DNA of 64,000 nucleotides, taken from the NCBI RefSeq assembly GCF_030504625.1, contig NZ_JAUKWH010000013.1:1-64000 (forward strand), read 5' to 3'. The notes beneath the pieces are model-generated. The model ran no database searches, was not told the origin of the DNA, and saw nothing but the letters and a program-made list of their open reading frames with translations. This document shows, one piece after another, positions 26,178 to 34,695 of this stretch. The translations under genes and the position numbers were made by a program. Position 1 is the first letter of the stretch, and every line of letters starts with the position of its first letter. Origin of the DNA: Neisseria sp. MVDL19-042950 (GTDB lineage Bacteria; Pseudomonadota; Gammaproteobacteria; Burkholderiales; Neisseriaceae).

Positions 26178-27578
26178 TCAACCGAAGAAGCCCATCTTCA
26201 CGGCAATCAGTTTTTCCAGTTCGCGCAGCACGCGGCGGCGGGATACGAAGAAGATGATGTGGTCGCCGTCTTCCATCACGGCATCTTCTTTATGCCCCAT
26301 CACCACTTCGTTATCGCGCACGAGGGCGGCGAAATGGCAGCCCGACGGCCACTTGATTTCGGATACGCGGCGGCCGACCAGCGAAGAAGTGTGTTTGTCG
26401 CCGTGCACCACCACTTCGATGGCCTCCGCCGTGCCGCGCCGCAAAGGGTGGACGGCCACCACGTCGCCGCGGCGGATGTGGGCGAGTATCGAGCCGATGG
26501 TAATCAAGTGCGGCGAAACCACGATGTCGATTTTATTGCCCTCGAGCAAATCCACATAGCTGGAGCGGTTCACGATGGTAATCACCCGTTTGGCACCGCG
26601 GTTTTTGGCCAGCAGGCTCGACATGATGTTGCTTTCATCGTCGTTGGTGAGGGCGCAGAACACGTCGATTTCGTCGATGTATTCTTCATCAAGCAGCGTT
26701 TCGTCGGTAGCCGTGCCTTGCAGCACCAGCGTATTGTCGAGATGCTCGGCCAGCCATTCGGCACGGTTGCGGTTGTATTCGATGATTTTGATATCGTATT
26801 GGTTTTCAAGCTGTTTCGCCAGCCGGTAGCCGATGTTGCCGCCGCCGGCAATCATGATGCGGCGGTTGCTTTGCTCGCGCGGCCGCAGCTCGCGCATGAT
26901 GGCGGCCACGTCTTCCGTGCCGGCCACGAAAAATACTTCGTCGCCTTCGATAATCACGGTTTGCGCGGAAGGCACAATCAGATGGTTGTTGCGGTAAATG
27001 GCGCAAATCTGGCAGTCCACACCGTCGGGAAGGTGTTGGTTGATTTGGGAAATTTCTTTATTCACCAGCAGTCCGCCCTTACGCGCCTGCACGATGACCA
27101 TACACGCTTTGTCGTCGGCGAAACGCAATACCTGCAAGGCGCTGGTGTAGCTGAGCAGGCCGACCAAGCGTTCGGTAACCAGTTGTTCGGGGCTGATCGA
27201 TTCGGTGATGTCGAACAAATCCAAACTGTTACCGTTGTCTTCGCCTTCGGTGCGGTAATCAAGGTAATCGGTGGAGCGGACGCGGGCGATGCGGCTGGGA
27301 ATATTGAACAAATCCGCCGCCATTTTACAAGCCACGATATTGGTTTCGTCGCTGCGGGTAAGTGCCAGTAGCAAATCGGCATCGGCCGCGCCCGCGCGTT
27401 TGAGCACAAACGGCGACGCGCCATTGCCGAGCATGGTCTGCACATCGAGCTTGCTGCTCAAATTCTGCAAGGCTTTTTCGTTGATGTCGACGATGGTTAC
27501 ATCGTTTCCGGGCAGAGAGGCAAGGTTTTGGGCGACGGTCGAACCGACTTGGCCGCTGCCGAGTATCAGTATTTTCAC
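26178..27578 (-). CDS. trkA: Trk potassium uptake regulatory protein
   Basis: 466 residues, a duplicated RCK architecture: Rossmann nucleotide-binding half (GSGQVGSTVAQNLA at 7-20) plus TrkA_C, then a second Rossmann half (GGGNIGYRLAKQLE from ~residue 239) plus a second TrkA_C. It is a peripheral cytoplasmic NAD(H)/ATP-binding protein that gates the TrkH/TrkG potassium channel. No trkH is in the window, as is common in proteobacteria. Confidence 0.95.
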   Translation of the reverse strand: MKILILGSGQVGSTVAQNLASLPGNDVTIVDINEKALQNLSSKLDVQTMLGNGASPFVLKRAGAADADLLLALTRSDETNIVACKMAADLFNIPSRIARVRSTDYLDYRTEGEDNGNSLDLFDITESISPEQLVTERLVGLLSYTSALQVLRFADDKACMVIVQARKGGLLVNKEISQINQHLPDGVDCQICAIYRNNHLIVPSAQTVIIEGDEVFFVAGTEDVAAIMRELRPREQSNRRIMIAGGGNIGYRLAKQLENQYDIKIIEYNRNRAEWLAEHLDNTLVLQGTATDETLLDEEYIDEIDVFCALTNDDESNIMSSLLAKNRGAKRVITIVNRSSYVDLLEGNKIDIVVSPHLITIGSILAHIRRGDVVAVHPLRRGTAEAIEVVVHGDKHTSSLVGRRVSEIKWPSGCHFAALVRDNEVVMGHKEDAVMEDGDHIIFFVSRRRVLRELEKLIAVKMGFFG

Positions 27579-27895
27579 GTTGGTTGCCGTATCAAAGCGG
27601 TAAAAGAAAGGTATTTTAAACCAAAAGGCACGGAAAAGGCCGTCTGAAAAAGTATTTTAAGCAGCCATGTCGGGCGGCGTTATGCAAAACATGCCGTCGC
27701 TATAAAACCGAACGGCAACCGCCGCGCACGAAAACGGCCGCACGATAAAAGTTCTGCAATGCGACGGAGGCCGTCTGCAAACCGATTACGCTTGACTTGC
27801 GTCATACCCGCCTGTCGGTAAAAACGGTAGAGTAGCGGGATATAACTTTAAAATACCTATTGATTAAATAGCTATCGATTCAAAGGACTCAAACA
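27579..27895. other. Intergenic region upstream of the gluconate genes
   Basis: Divergent promoter region between trkA and the gluconate permease gene. It holds two uptake sequences (one with an altered end), and close to the permease start a direct repeat CTATTGATT (27857-27865) and CTATCGATT (27872-27880) at 15-base spacing that could be an operator. I see no convincing -35/-10 pair. Confidence 0.4.
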
Positions 27896-29281
27896 ATGGA
27901 AAACTGGACCCAAACTTTAGGCACGGGTGAGTTGCTCGGCATTGCGGCGGGGGCGATTCTGCTGATTTTGGTGCTGATCATCAAATTCCGCGTGCACGCC
28001 CTGCTGACCTTGATGATCGTCAGCCTGCTTACCGCCATCGCCACCGGCCTGCCGATGGGCAATATCGTGGGCGACGTGCTGGTGAAAAGTTTCGGCGGTA
28101 CGCTCGGCAATGTGGCCTTGCTGGTGGGTTTGGGCGCGATGCTCGGCCGTTTGGTGGAAACGTCGGGCGGGGCGCAATCGCTGGCCGATGCGTTGGTGCG
28201 GGCGTTCGGCGAGAAACGCGCGCCTTTCGCCTTAGGCGTGGCTTCGCTGATTTTCGGTTTTCCGATTTTCTTTGATGCCGGTTTGGTGGTGATGCTGCCG
28301 ATTGTGTTTGCCACCGCCCGCCGCATGAGAGCACCGGTTCTGCCCTACGGCTTGGCTTCCATCGGCGCGTTTTCGGTAATGCACGTGTTTCTGCCGCCGC
28401 ATCCGGGCCCGATTGCCGCATCCGAATTTTACGGTGCCAGCATCGGCCACGTGTTGCTGCTCGGTTTGCCGCTGGCTTTCATCACTTGGTATTTCAGCGG
28501 TTATCTGCTGGGTCAGTTTCTCGGCCGCCGCATTCATGTGCCGGTGCCGGACTTGCTCAGCGGCGGCAAACAGGATGACGACGAACCCAAAGCGCCCGCC
28601 CGAGCCGGCACGGTTATCGGCATTATGCTGATTCCGATGTTGCTGATTTTCCTCAACACCGGCTTGGCCACGCTGATTGCCGAAAAAATGGTCGACGGCA
28701 ACGCCGAATGGGTGAAAACCCTGCGTATGATCGGTTCGACACCAATTGCGCTGCTGATTTCGGTATTGGTTGCGATGTTCGTGCTGGGGCGTAAGCGCGG
28801 CGAAAAAGCGTCGGCACTCGAAAAAACCATCGACGGCGCACTCGGCCCCGTTTGCTCGGTGATTCTGATTACCGGTGCGGGCGGTATGTTCGGCGGCGTG
28901 CTGCGTGCTTCCGGCATCGGTCAGGCTTTGGCCGACAGCATGGGGCAACTGGGTATTCCCGTATTGCTGGGCTGCTTCTTGGTGGCATTGGCTCTGCGTA
29001 TCGCACAAGGTTCGGCAACCGTGGCTTTAACCACCGCCGCCGCGCTGATGGCTCCCGCCGTTGCCGCCGCCGGCTTCAGCGACTGGCAGCTTGCCGCGAT
29101 TGTATTGGCGACTGCTGCCGGTTCGGTGGGCGTGAGCCACTTCAACGATTCCGGCTTCTGGCTGGTGGGCCGCCTGCTGGATATGGACGTGCCCACTACG
29201 CTGAAAACGTGGACGGTCAACCAAACCCTGATTGCCATTATCGGCTTTGCTTTGTCTACTTTGGCATTCAGCGTGTTGTAA
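27896..29281 (+). CDS. Gluconate:H+ symporter (GntP family permease)
   Basis: 461 residues, about 12-14 membrane segments. Family features include GGTLGNVALLVGLGAMLGRLVETSGGA near residues 64-90, HVFLPPHPGPIAASEFYG, and ARIAQGSATVALTTAAALMAP-like sequence near residue 370. It imports gluconate, or a related sugar acid, with protons. The next gene is gluconokinase, 18 bases away, so uptake and phosphorylation form one unit. ATG at 27896 with AAAGGA upstream. Confidence 0.93.
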   Translation: MENWTQTLGTGELLGIAAGAILLILVLIIKFRVHALLTLMIVSLLTAIATGLPMGNIVGDVLVKSFGGTLGNVALLVGLGAMLGRLVETSGGAQSLADALVRAFGEKRAPFALGVASLIFGFPIFFDAGLVVMLPIVFATARRMRAPVLPYGLASIGAFSVMHVFLPPHPGPIAASEFYGASIGHVLLLGLPLAFITWYFSGYLLGQFLGRRIHVPVPDLLSGGKQDDDEPKAPARAGTVIGIMLIPMLLIFLNTGLATLIAEKMVDGNAEWVKTLRMIGSTPIALLISVLVAMFVLGRKRGEKASALEKTIDGALGPVCSVILITGAGGMFGGVLRASGIGQALADSMGQLGIPVLLGCFLVALALRIAQGSATVALTTAAALMAPAVAAAGFSDWQLAAIVLATAAGSVGVSHFNDSGFWLVGRLLDMDVPTTLKTWTVNQTLIAIIGFALSTLAFSVL

Positions 29282-29299
29282 CGATAAAGGAGCGCCGAG

Positions 29300-29824
29300 A
29301 TGAGCAAACCGACCGTGCATTTCGTGGTGATGGGTGTGAGCGGCTGCGGCAAAACCACCGCTGCGGTTGCCCTGCAACAACATTACAGATGCCCTTATGC
29401 CGAAGGCGACGATTTTCATTCGCAAGCCAACCGCAACAAAATGGGTTCGGGCATTCCGCTTACCGATGAAGACCGCTATCCGTGGCTGCGCAATCTGCGC
29501 GATTGGATGAGCAGGCAGGCACGCAACGGCGAAACCGTCAGCGTGGTAACGTGTTCGGCCTTGAAACGCCAATACCGCGATATTCTGCGCGAAGCCGAAG
29601 GCAAAGTGGTGTTCATCCACCTCGCCCCGCCGCACGATGTGAACTTAGAACGGATGATGGCACGCAAAGGCCACTATATGAAAGCGGATATGCTGGCTTC
29701 GCAGCTTGAAATTTTGGAAGACCTGCAAGCCGATGAAAACGGCGTGCGTATCTGCAATGCCGGCAACGCGGAAGATGTTCAGGCCGAAATCATAGCTTGG
29801 ATTGAAGCGCAAAAGCTGGTTTGA
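29300..29824 (+). CDS. gntK: Gluconokinase
   Basis: 174 residues, the usual size. P-loop GVSGCGKTT at residues 12-20, then YAEGDDFHSQANRNKMGSG and a lid with CSALKRQYRD, all diagnostic of the GntK/IdnK family. It makes 6-phosphogluconate from gluconate and ATP, feeding the Entner-Doudoroff or pentose phosphate route. Ribosome binding site AAAGGAG at 12 bases. Ends with an uptake-sequence terminator. Confidence 0.95.
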   Translation: MSKPTVHFVVMGVSGCGKTTAAVALQQHYRCPYAEGDDFHSQANRNKMGSGIPLTDEDRYPWLRNLRDWMSRQARNGETVSVVTCSALKRQYRDILREAEGKVVFIHLAPPHDVNLERMMARKGHYMKADMLASQLEILEDLQADENGVRICNAGNAEDVQAEIIAWIEAQKLV

Positions 29825-29861
29825 TAACCGGGGAAGAATGCCGTCGACGATACGGCATCGG

Positions 29862-29897
29862 AAAGGCCGTCTGAAACTTTTCAGACGGCCTTTTTTT
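29862..29897. terminator. DNA uptake sequence inverted pair
   Basis: A stem with a run of seven T on the plus side, between the convergent gntK and reductase genes. Confidence 0.88.
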
Positions 29898-29941
29898 CAC
29901 GTTCATATCGGGAAATACTGCAAAGCACAGCTGTTGCTGTT

Positions 29942-30556
29942 TTATTCCGCCGTTACCGAATAAACCCGACCGATGCTGTTTTCATCGCCCAACACTTCGC
30001 ACACGGCGGCGGCCAAACCGTTGCGGTTCATATATTGGCGGGGAATGTCGTTAAGGTTTTGGTGCAGCCGGTAAGCGTCGGAATCGCCGCTGCCCAAGCC
30101 GCACGGGCGCAGAATCGTCCAGCGCAGGTCGGTGCCGCGTAAAACGTTTTCCGCTTCGGTTTTCGCTTTCACGGCCTCACCCAATGCCTGCTTGAACGGT
30201 TCGCTCGTCCCCTCCCATTGTTCGCCGCAGCCCATGCCGGTAACGAATACGAAGCGGGCGGCGGGAACGTGGCAGGCGGCAGCTTCAATGATATTGATGT
30301 TGCCGGTTGCGTCGCTGCGGATGCCTTGTTCGTTTTTACCGCCGACGAAGCTGACCACCGTATCAGGGCGGTATTGTTCGATAACCGCTTCGCAAGCGCC
30401 TGCATCGAGCACATCGGCAGAGGCCGTCTGAAAACCGTGTTGTGCAAAAAAGCCGTCTTCGGCGGGTTTTCTTAAAACGGCAACGGCATCTTTGTTATTC
30501 AGGCGTTCCAGCAAGGCACGCCCCGAAGGGCCGTTGGCTCCGAAAATCAGCATCAT
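29942..30556 (-). CDS. NAD(P)H-binding reductase, ChuY-like (probable anaerobilin reductase)
   Basis: 204 residues, atypical short-chain dehydrogenase fold with the nucleotide-binding GANGPSGRALLERL at residues 6-19 and the later FVTGMGCGEQWEG and WTILRPCGL segments of the NAD(P)-binding/biliverdin-reductase-B-like group. In enterobacterial chuWXY, ChuY reduces the tetrapyrrole made by ChuW. Here it follows the HutW-HutX fusion with only 3 bases between stop and start, and GGAGG 8 bases upstream, so it is surely in the same operon. Sequence alone would only give NAD(P)H-binding protein; the context gives the role. Confidence 0.72.
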   Translation of the reverse strand: MMLIFGANGPSGRALLERLNNKDAVAVLRKPAEDGFFAQHGFQTASADVLDAGACEAVIEQYRPDTVVSFVGGKNEQGIRSDATGNINIIEAAACHVPAARFVFVTGMGCGEQWEGTSEPFKQALGEAVKAKTEAENVLRGTDLRWTILRPCGLGSGDSDAYRLHQNLNDIPRQYMNRNGLAAAVCEVLGDENSIGRVYSVTAE

Positions 30557-30559
30557 GGT

Positions 30560-32386
30560 TTACGCCTCCGCGTTGTCGAACAAACGGCGCATCGCTTCGA
30601 TTTGGTTCGCGCGCAATTCGCCGTTTTCATCGCGGCCGACAAAAATTTTAAACATCGCCCCGCCTTTGCGGTTGATGAAGTTGAGCGATACGGTTGATTT
30701 GCCCATAAACGGGCGTTCCAGCAGGTAGACGGCGGCGCAGTTTTCATAATAAATATGCCCGTGCACGCCGCCCTGCTCGGCATGCTCGAAGTTGTAGAAG
30801 CCTCTGCCGATTTTGCCTCCCGGCAATTTTCCGGTTACTTCCACAATCGCATCGGGCGTGTGGGCGATAAAGGTAACGGCTTCGTTCCATGAGGCAATGC
30901 TCTGCAAAATTTCAACAATACGGCTGCCTTCGGTTTTGCGTACCATGTTTTCGGGCAGGCAGCGGATTACCGACTCGAAACTGCATTGGTGTTGGCCTGC
31001 CAGCATTTCGAGAATCTGGCCGGGGATTTCGGCAAGCGAGTTGCGCAATACGGTTTGTTGTTCAGGGCTGAGTTCTGCGGTCATGTTTTCGTCCTTTTCA
31101 TCGGTTTCCGGAAGGGCAAGCATCAGCTTGCGGATTAGGGTGGGCGACCAATAGCGGCCGCTGGTGTTCAGGCGGGCGATGCCGTCCGAACCGATTCGGA
31201 GCAGCGATTGCCGCTGCCATTGCTGCAAAAGTTTTTGAGCTTCGCGGTTGTCGGCAAATAAAGCGGTGTCCAGCGAACCCTGCTCCATGCTGTGCTGGAT
31301 TTGCCCGAGCAGGTGTTTGTGCGGGCCGTGTTTGCTCATAAACGATAAATTTTTGGTGTTCGGCGGCGTGGCGAGATAGCTTTGCAAATCGCTCTGAACC
31401 TGATAGCTGTATCCGCGGAAATTGCCGCTCGCGCACGAACCGAACGGCAGGCAGGGCATGTTGGATTTTACCGAGGTGTTGTAGCGGTTGCGCTCTCCCC
31501 TGCCCGGATAGGCAAAATGGCTGTTGCTGACTTGCTGCCAGCCTTTTTCCGAAAGTTTTTCAACCGCATAAGCGTATTGGCAGGCTTGGGTATCAAATCC
31601 GGGCGGGGGCGGAAACGCGCCTTTTTCAATCATGCGGTTAATCGGCAGAAAGGGGTAGCAGTTGAAGGCATAGGTATCCAAGCCCGACAAAGGCAGGCTT
31701 GAAGCCAATTCGAGATCGTTTGCCCAGATTTCATCGCTTTGGCCGGGCAGGCCGAAAATCAAATCGGCAACGGTAACGACGTTCAGACGGCTTAGCTGTT
31801 CCAGATAGCGCAAGGCTTCCTCACCGCTGTGTTTGCGCCCCAAACGCCTGCGGATGGCGGAATCGAAAGTTTGGATGCCGATGGAAATACGGTTCACGCC
31901 TGCATCGATGCAAGCCTGCACTTTATCCAGCCCGAAATGGCTCATGCGGCCTTCGAGAGTGAATTCACAATCATCCGACAGCGGCAGATAGCGGTAACAG
32001 GCCTCTATCAAACGTACCAAATCGGCGGTTGCGAGCGCGGTGGGTGTGCCGCCGCCGAAATACACAGCCCGTATTTTGCCGCCGCCCTGCCGCAGCTCGG
32101 CTTCGTAGGCCAGTTCTTCGATAACTTTATCGGTGTAGGGGCGGCTGTGCTCTTCTTTCCACAGATTGCGGTAGAAACCGCAGAAAACACAATGGTTGGC
32201 GCAGAACGGAATATGTATGTAAGCCAAACCGTCTTCATCGAGCGAATGTACGACATTTTTGCGCCAAACGTTCTGCCACTGCGCGGGCGGCAACGGCACG
32301 CCGCCCCAAATCGGCATCAAAGCCTGTCTTTCGGGGAAAGCATCCGGCACAACTTGCTGGGGCCGCCATTGAATGGCCTGAATCAT
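30560..32386 (-). CDS. Fusion of HutW/ChuW radical SAM heme-degrading enzyme and HutX/ChuX heme carrier
   Basis: 608 residues. Residues 1 to ~430 match the HutW/ChuW radical SAM family: cluster motif CANHCVFC (Cys62, 66, 69), YFGGGTPTAL, GIQTFDSAIRRRLGRKHS and DLIFGLPGQ. ChuW opens heme anaerobically to release iron, making anaerobilin. From Met435 to the end (174 residues) the sequence is a complete HutX/ChuX-type cytosolic heme-binding domain (EMLAGQHQCSFESVIRCLP, GGKIGRGFYNFE, VSLNFINRKGGAMFKIFVGRDENGEL). These are normally separate proteins. ATG at 32386 is preferred to a TTG at 32395. A Fur box lies just upstream. At the joint an ATG (31084) with AAGGAC 6 bases upstream could also give free HutX. 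Confidence 0.88.
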   Translation of the reverse strand: MIQAIQWRPQQVVPDAFPERQALMPIWGGVPLPPAQWQNVWRKNVVHSLDEDGLAYIHIPFCANHCVFCGFYRNLWKEEHSRPYTDKVIEELAYEAELRQGGGKIRAVYFGGGTPTALATADLVRLIEACYRYLPLSDDCEFTLEGRMSHFGLDKVQACIDAGVNRISIGIQTFDSAIRRRLGRKHSGEEALRYLEQLSRLNVVTVADLIFGLPGQSDEIWANDLELASSLPLSGLDTYAFNCYPFLPINRMIEKGAFPPPPGFDTQACQYAYAVEKLSEKGWQQVSNSHFAYPGRGERNRYNTSVKSNMPCLPFGSCASGNFRGYSYQVQSDLQSYLATPPNTKNLSFMSKHGPHKHLLGQIQHSMEQGSLDTALFADNREAQKLLQQWQRQSLLRIGSDGIARLNTSGRYWSPTLIRKLMLALPETDEKDENMTAELSPEQQTVLRNSLAEIPGQILEMLAGQHQCSFESVIRCLPENMVRKTEGSRIVEILQSIASWNEAVTFIAHTPDAIVEVTGKLPGGKIGRGFYNFEHAEQGGVHGHIYYENCAAVYLLERPFMGKSTVSLNFINRKGGAMFKIFVGRDENGELRANQIEAMRRLFDNAEA

Positions 32387-32410
32387 GGTCGGCAAACCTT
32401 TATGAATGAT

Positions 32411-32429
32411 ATTAATGATAATGAATTTC
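32411..32429 (-). promoter_or_regulatory. Fur box upstream of the heme-degradation operon
   Basis: ATTAATGATAATGAATTTC matches the 19-base Fur consensus (GATAATGATAATCATTATC) at 14 positions, with an uninterrupted AATGATAAT core. It lies 25 bases before the ATG, so iron-bound Fur should block expression. Confidence 0.7.
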
Positions 32430-32737
32430 TTTATATATACTTGAGAGAAACGGTGCGTTGATATAAATCAAAATCGGAATAATAAATGAATCTTTTTATT
32501 CGGGATAAAGGAAACAAAATACTAATTCAAACTCAATGCTTTGTTTACTAAAAATATTTTACCTTTCAAAACAACTGTATCGGAAATGCGGTTTGAATAA
32601 AGCAAACAGAATAACGAGATAAACAGAGGCCGTCTGAAATCTTTTCAGACGGCCTGTTTTAAATGACGCTTGTACATCCGCACCGGTGGCACGCCACCAC
32701 CTTTATGCTTTCGTACTTTGAACGGCATGGCCGCATG
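32430..32737. other. AT-rich gap with an uptake-sequence hairpin
   Basis: Divides the heme operon promoter from the 3' end of the exonuclease gene. It contains an inverted uptake-sequence pair at 32625-32657 and a short GC palindrome (GGTGGC/GCCACC) near 32684. No gene seen. Confidence 0.5.
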
Positions 32738-33532
32738 CTATTTCCACTCCGCACAAAATTCCGCCCAATGCGGTTTTTCTTCGCCCAAAGTTTTCAGATA
32801 GCTTTTCACGCGCTTGATTTCCATTTCGTATTCGTCGGCATCCAATGCGCCGCTCATCATGCGGAAACGCAGATACATCAGATAAGTGTTGGCGGCATCG
32901 GTTTCGCAATAATCGCGGATATCTTTCAGATTGCCGGCATGATAGGCATCCCACACTTTACTGCCGTCCATGCCGAGTTTGCCCGGGAAGCCGCAAAGTT
33001 TGGCCATATCGTCGAGCGGCACGCTGGCGCGCGGCTGGTAGAGGGCGAGCAAGTCCATCAAATCGCAATGGCGGTTGTGGTAGCGGCTGATATAGTTGTT
33101 CCATTTGAAGTCGCGGCTGTCGCCGAAATCGCCTTCGCCGGTATCCCAATAACGGGCGGCGGGAATACCGTGGATAAGGGCGCGGTAGTGCAGCACGGGC
33201 AGATCGAAGCCGCCGCCGTTCCAGCTCACCAGTTGCGGCGTGTGCGTTTCGATAAGGTCGAAGAACTTGGCAATCATGGTTTCTTCGCTGTCGTTCATTT
33301 CGCCGATGGTGCCGACGTGGATTTTATCTTGCCCCCAACGCATGCAGCAGGAAATCGCCACCACCTGATGCAGATGGTGCTGCATGAAATCATTGCCGGT
33401 TTGGGCGCGGCGTTTTTGTTGGGCAAACATAACCACATCGGCTTCGGCAACGCTCGAAGGCAGGTCGTACAGCAGGCGGATACCGTTTACATCGGGCACG
33501 GTTTCTATGTCAAACGCTAAAATCGGGGTCAT
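32738..33532 (-). CDS. Predicted 3'-5' exonuclease, PolB-like DnaQ superfamily
   Basis: 264 residues. The N-terminal ILAFDIETVPD carries the Exo I Asp-Glu pair, WNGGGFDLPVLHYRAL the Exo II region, and YCETDAANTYLMYLRF the Exo III Asp. This matches the stand-alone exonucleases related to the proofreading domain of family B polymerases. Presumably acts on DNA or RNA 3' ends; its role is not established. ATG at 33532 with CGGAG 8 bases upstream; 12 upstream codons are unsupported. Confidence 0.85.
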   Translation of the reverse strand: MTPILAFDIETVPDVNGIRLLYDLPSSVAEADVVMFAQQKRRAQTGNDFMQHHLHQVVAISCCMRWGQDKIHVGTIGEMNDSEETMIAKFFDLIETHTPQLVSWNGGGFDLPVLHYRALIHGIPAARYWDTGEGDFGDSRDFKWNNYISRYHNRHCDLMDLLALYQPRASVPLDDMAKLCGFPGKLGMDGSKVWDAYHAGNLKDIRDYCETDAANTYLMYLRFRMMSGALDADEYEMEIKRVKSYLKTLGEEKPHWAEFCAEWK

Positions 33533-33755
33533 GGCGGATGCTCCGTGATGGTTGCGGCATTGTGGCATGAAGTCGGGTATGCGCCAAGTATAGCGGAAAA
33601 CCGCATCATGCTCTCTTGCCGTTGCGTTGGTTAAATCTAACGGGCATTGCCTTCGAAAGGCGGGAGATTTTTCAGACGGCCTTTTTGTTTGCTACAATCG
33701 CTTCTTTAGTTTTGAAGCAGTTGCTCAATCTTACTTTACGGAACCCTGTTTATTT

Positions 33756-34532
33756 ATGAAAAAATATTTAACCCACACTTTACTGCCGTTGGCACTGCTG
33801 CCCTTGCTGGCTTGCGGTCAAACACCGGTAAGCAACCACGGCAAGGCTTCCGACGCGCCTGCCGCCTCTTCCGACATTAACGGCGCGATTACTACCAAAT
33901 TGGAAAAAACCTACGCCGGTCAAAGCCTGAAAGTGCAAAGCGTACGCACCACGCCGGTTACTGGTTTGTATGAAGTGGTGGTAAACGGCAACCAAGTCGT
34001 GTATGTCAACGAAAAAGCCACCCACATGCTGGTGGGCGATTTAATCGACATCGACACCCGCAAAAGCCTCACCGAAGAGCGCAACTTGGAGTTGAGCAAG
34101 GTCGATTTCTCCGGCCTGCCGTTCGACAAAGCCATTAAAGAAGTGCGCGGCAACGGCAAATTGAAAGTCGCCGTGTTTTCCGACCCCGACTGCCCCTTCT
34201 GCAAACGCCTCGAACGTGAATTTGCCAAGATGAACAACATCACCATCTACAACTTCATGATGCCGATTGCCAGCCTGCACCCCGATGCCGCCCGCAAAGC
34301 ACAGCAGATTTGGTGCTCGCCCAACCGCGCCGCCGCATGGACGGCATGGATGCGCGAAGGCAAAATGCCGCCTAAAGTTGCCGACTGCGAAAACCCCGTT
34401 GCAGAAACCACTTCTTTGGGCGAACAACTCGGCTTCAACGGCACCCCCGCCATCGTCTTCCCGAACGGCCGCACCCAAAGCGGTTACAGCCCGATGCCGC
34501 ACTTGCAGGAAGCGATTGAGAAAAACCAATAA
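33756..34532 (+). CDS. dsbC: Thiol:disulfide isomerase DsbC (lipoprotein form)
   Basis: 258 residues. Signal peptide ends in the lipobox LLAC, so Cys20 is probably lipid-modified, anchoring the enzyme in the envelope. An N-terminal dimerisation domain (about 50-115) is followed by a thioredoxin domain with the active site CPFC (Cys146 and Cys149) and the cis-Pro loop GTPAIVFPNG. It rearranges wrong disulphides in the periplasm. Start chosen at 33756, which gives the signal peptide. dsbB lies 1.1 kb downstream with tyrA between them. Confidence 0.93.
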   Translation: MKKYLTHTLLPLALLPLLACGQTPVSNHGKASDAPAASSDINGAITTKLEKTYAGQSLKVQSVRTTPVTGLYEVVVNGNQVVYVNEKATHMLVGDLIDIDTRKSLTEERNLELSKVDFSGLPFDKAIKEVRGNGKLKVAVFSDPDCPFCKRLEREFAKMNNITIYNFMMPIASLHPDAARKAQQIWCSPNRAAAWTAWMREGKMPPKVADCENPVAETTSLGEQLGFNGTPAIVFPNGRTQSGYSPMPHLQEAIEKNQ

Positions 34533-34553
34533 AGCATTTCCGCCGCTTTAACG

Positions 34554-34612
34554 AAAGGCCGTCTGAAAGCGAACCATATGAGCTTCGCTAAAACATTTCA
34601 GACGGCCTTTAA
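34554..34612 (+). terminator. Uptake-sequence inverted pair with a long arm after dsbC
   Basis: Facing uptake sequences with an inner inverted repeat (GAAAGCGAA with TTCGCT). A similar arrangement follows fumarase at 41430-41481. Confidence 0.8.
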
Positions 34613-34695
34613 TATTCCCTTACACCCAACACCTGTTAAGCCGCACTGCATTCGGGTAAACTCTCCCCTATTATCCACCCCGTTGCCGCTTCTCC

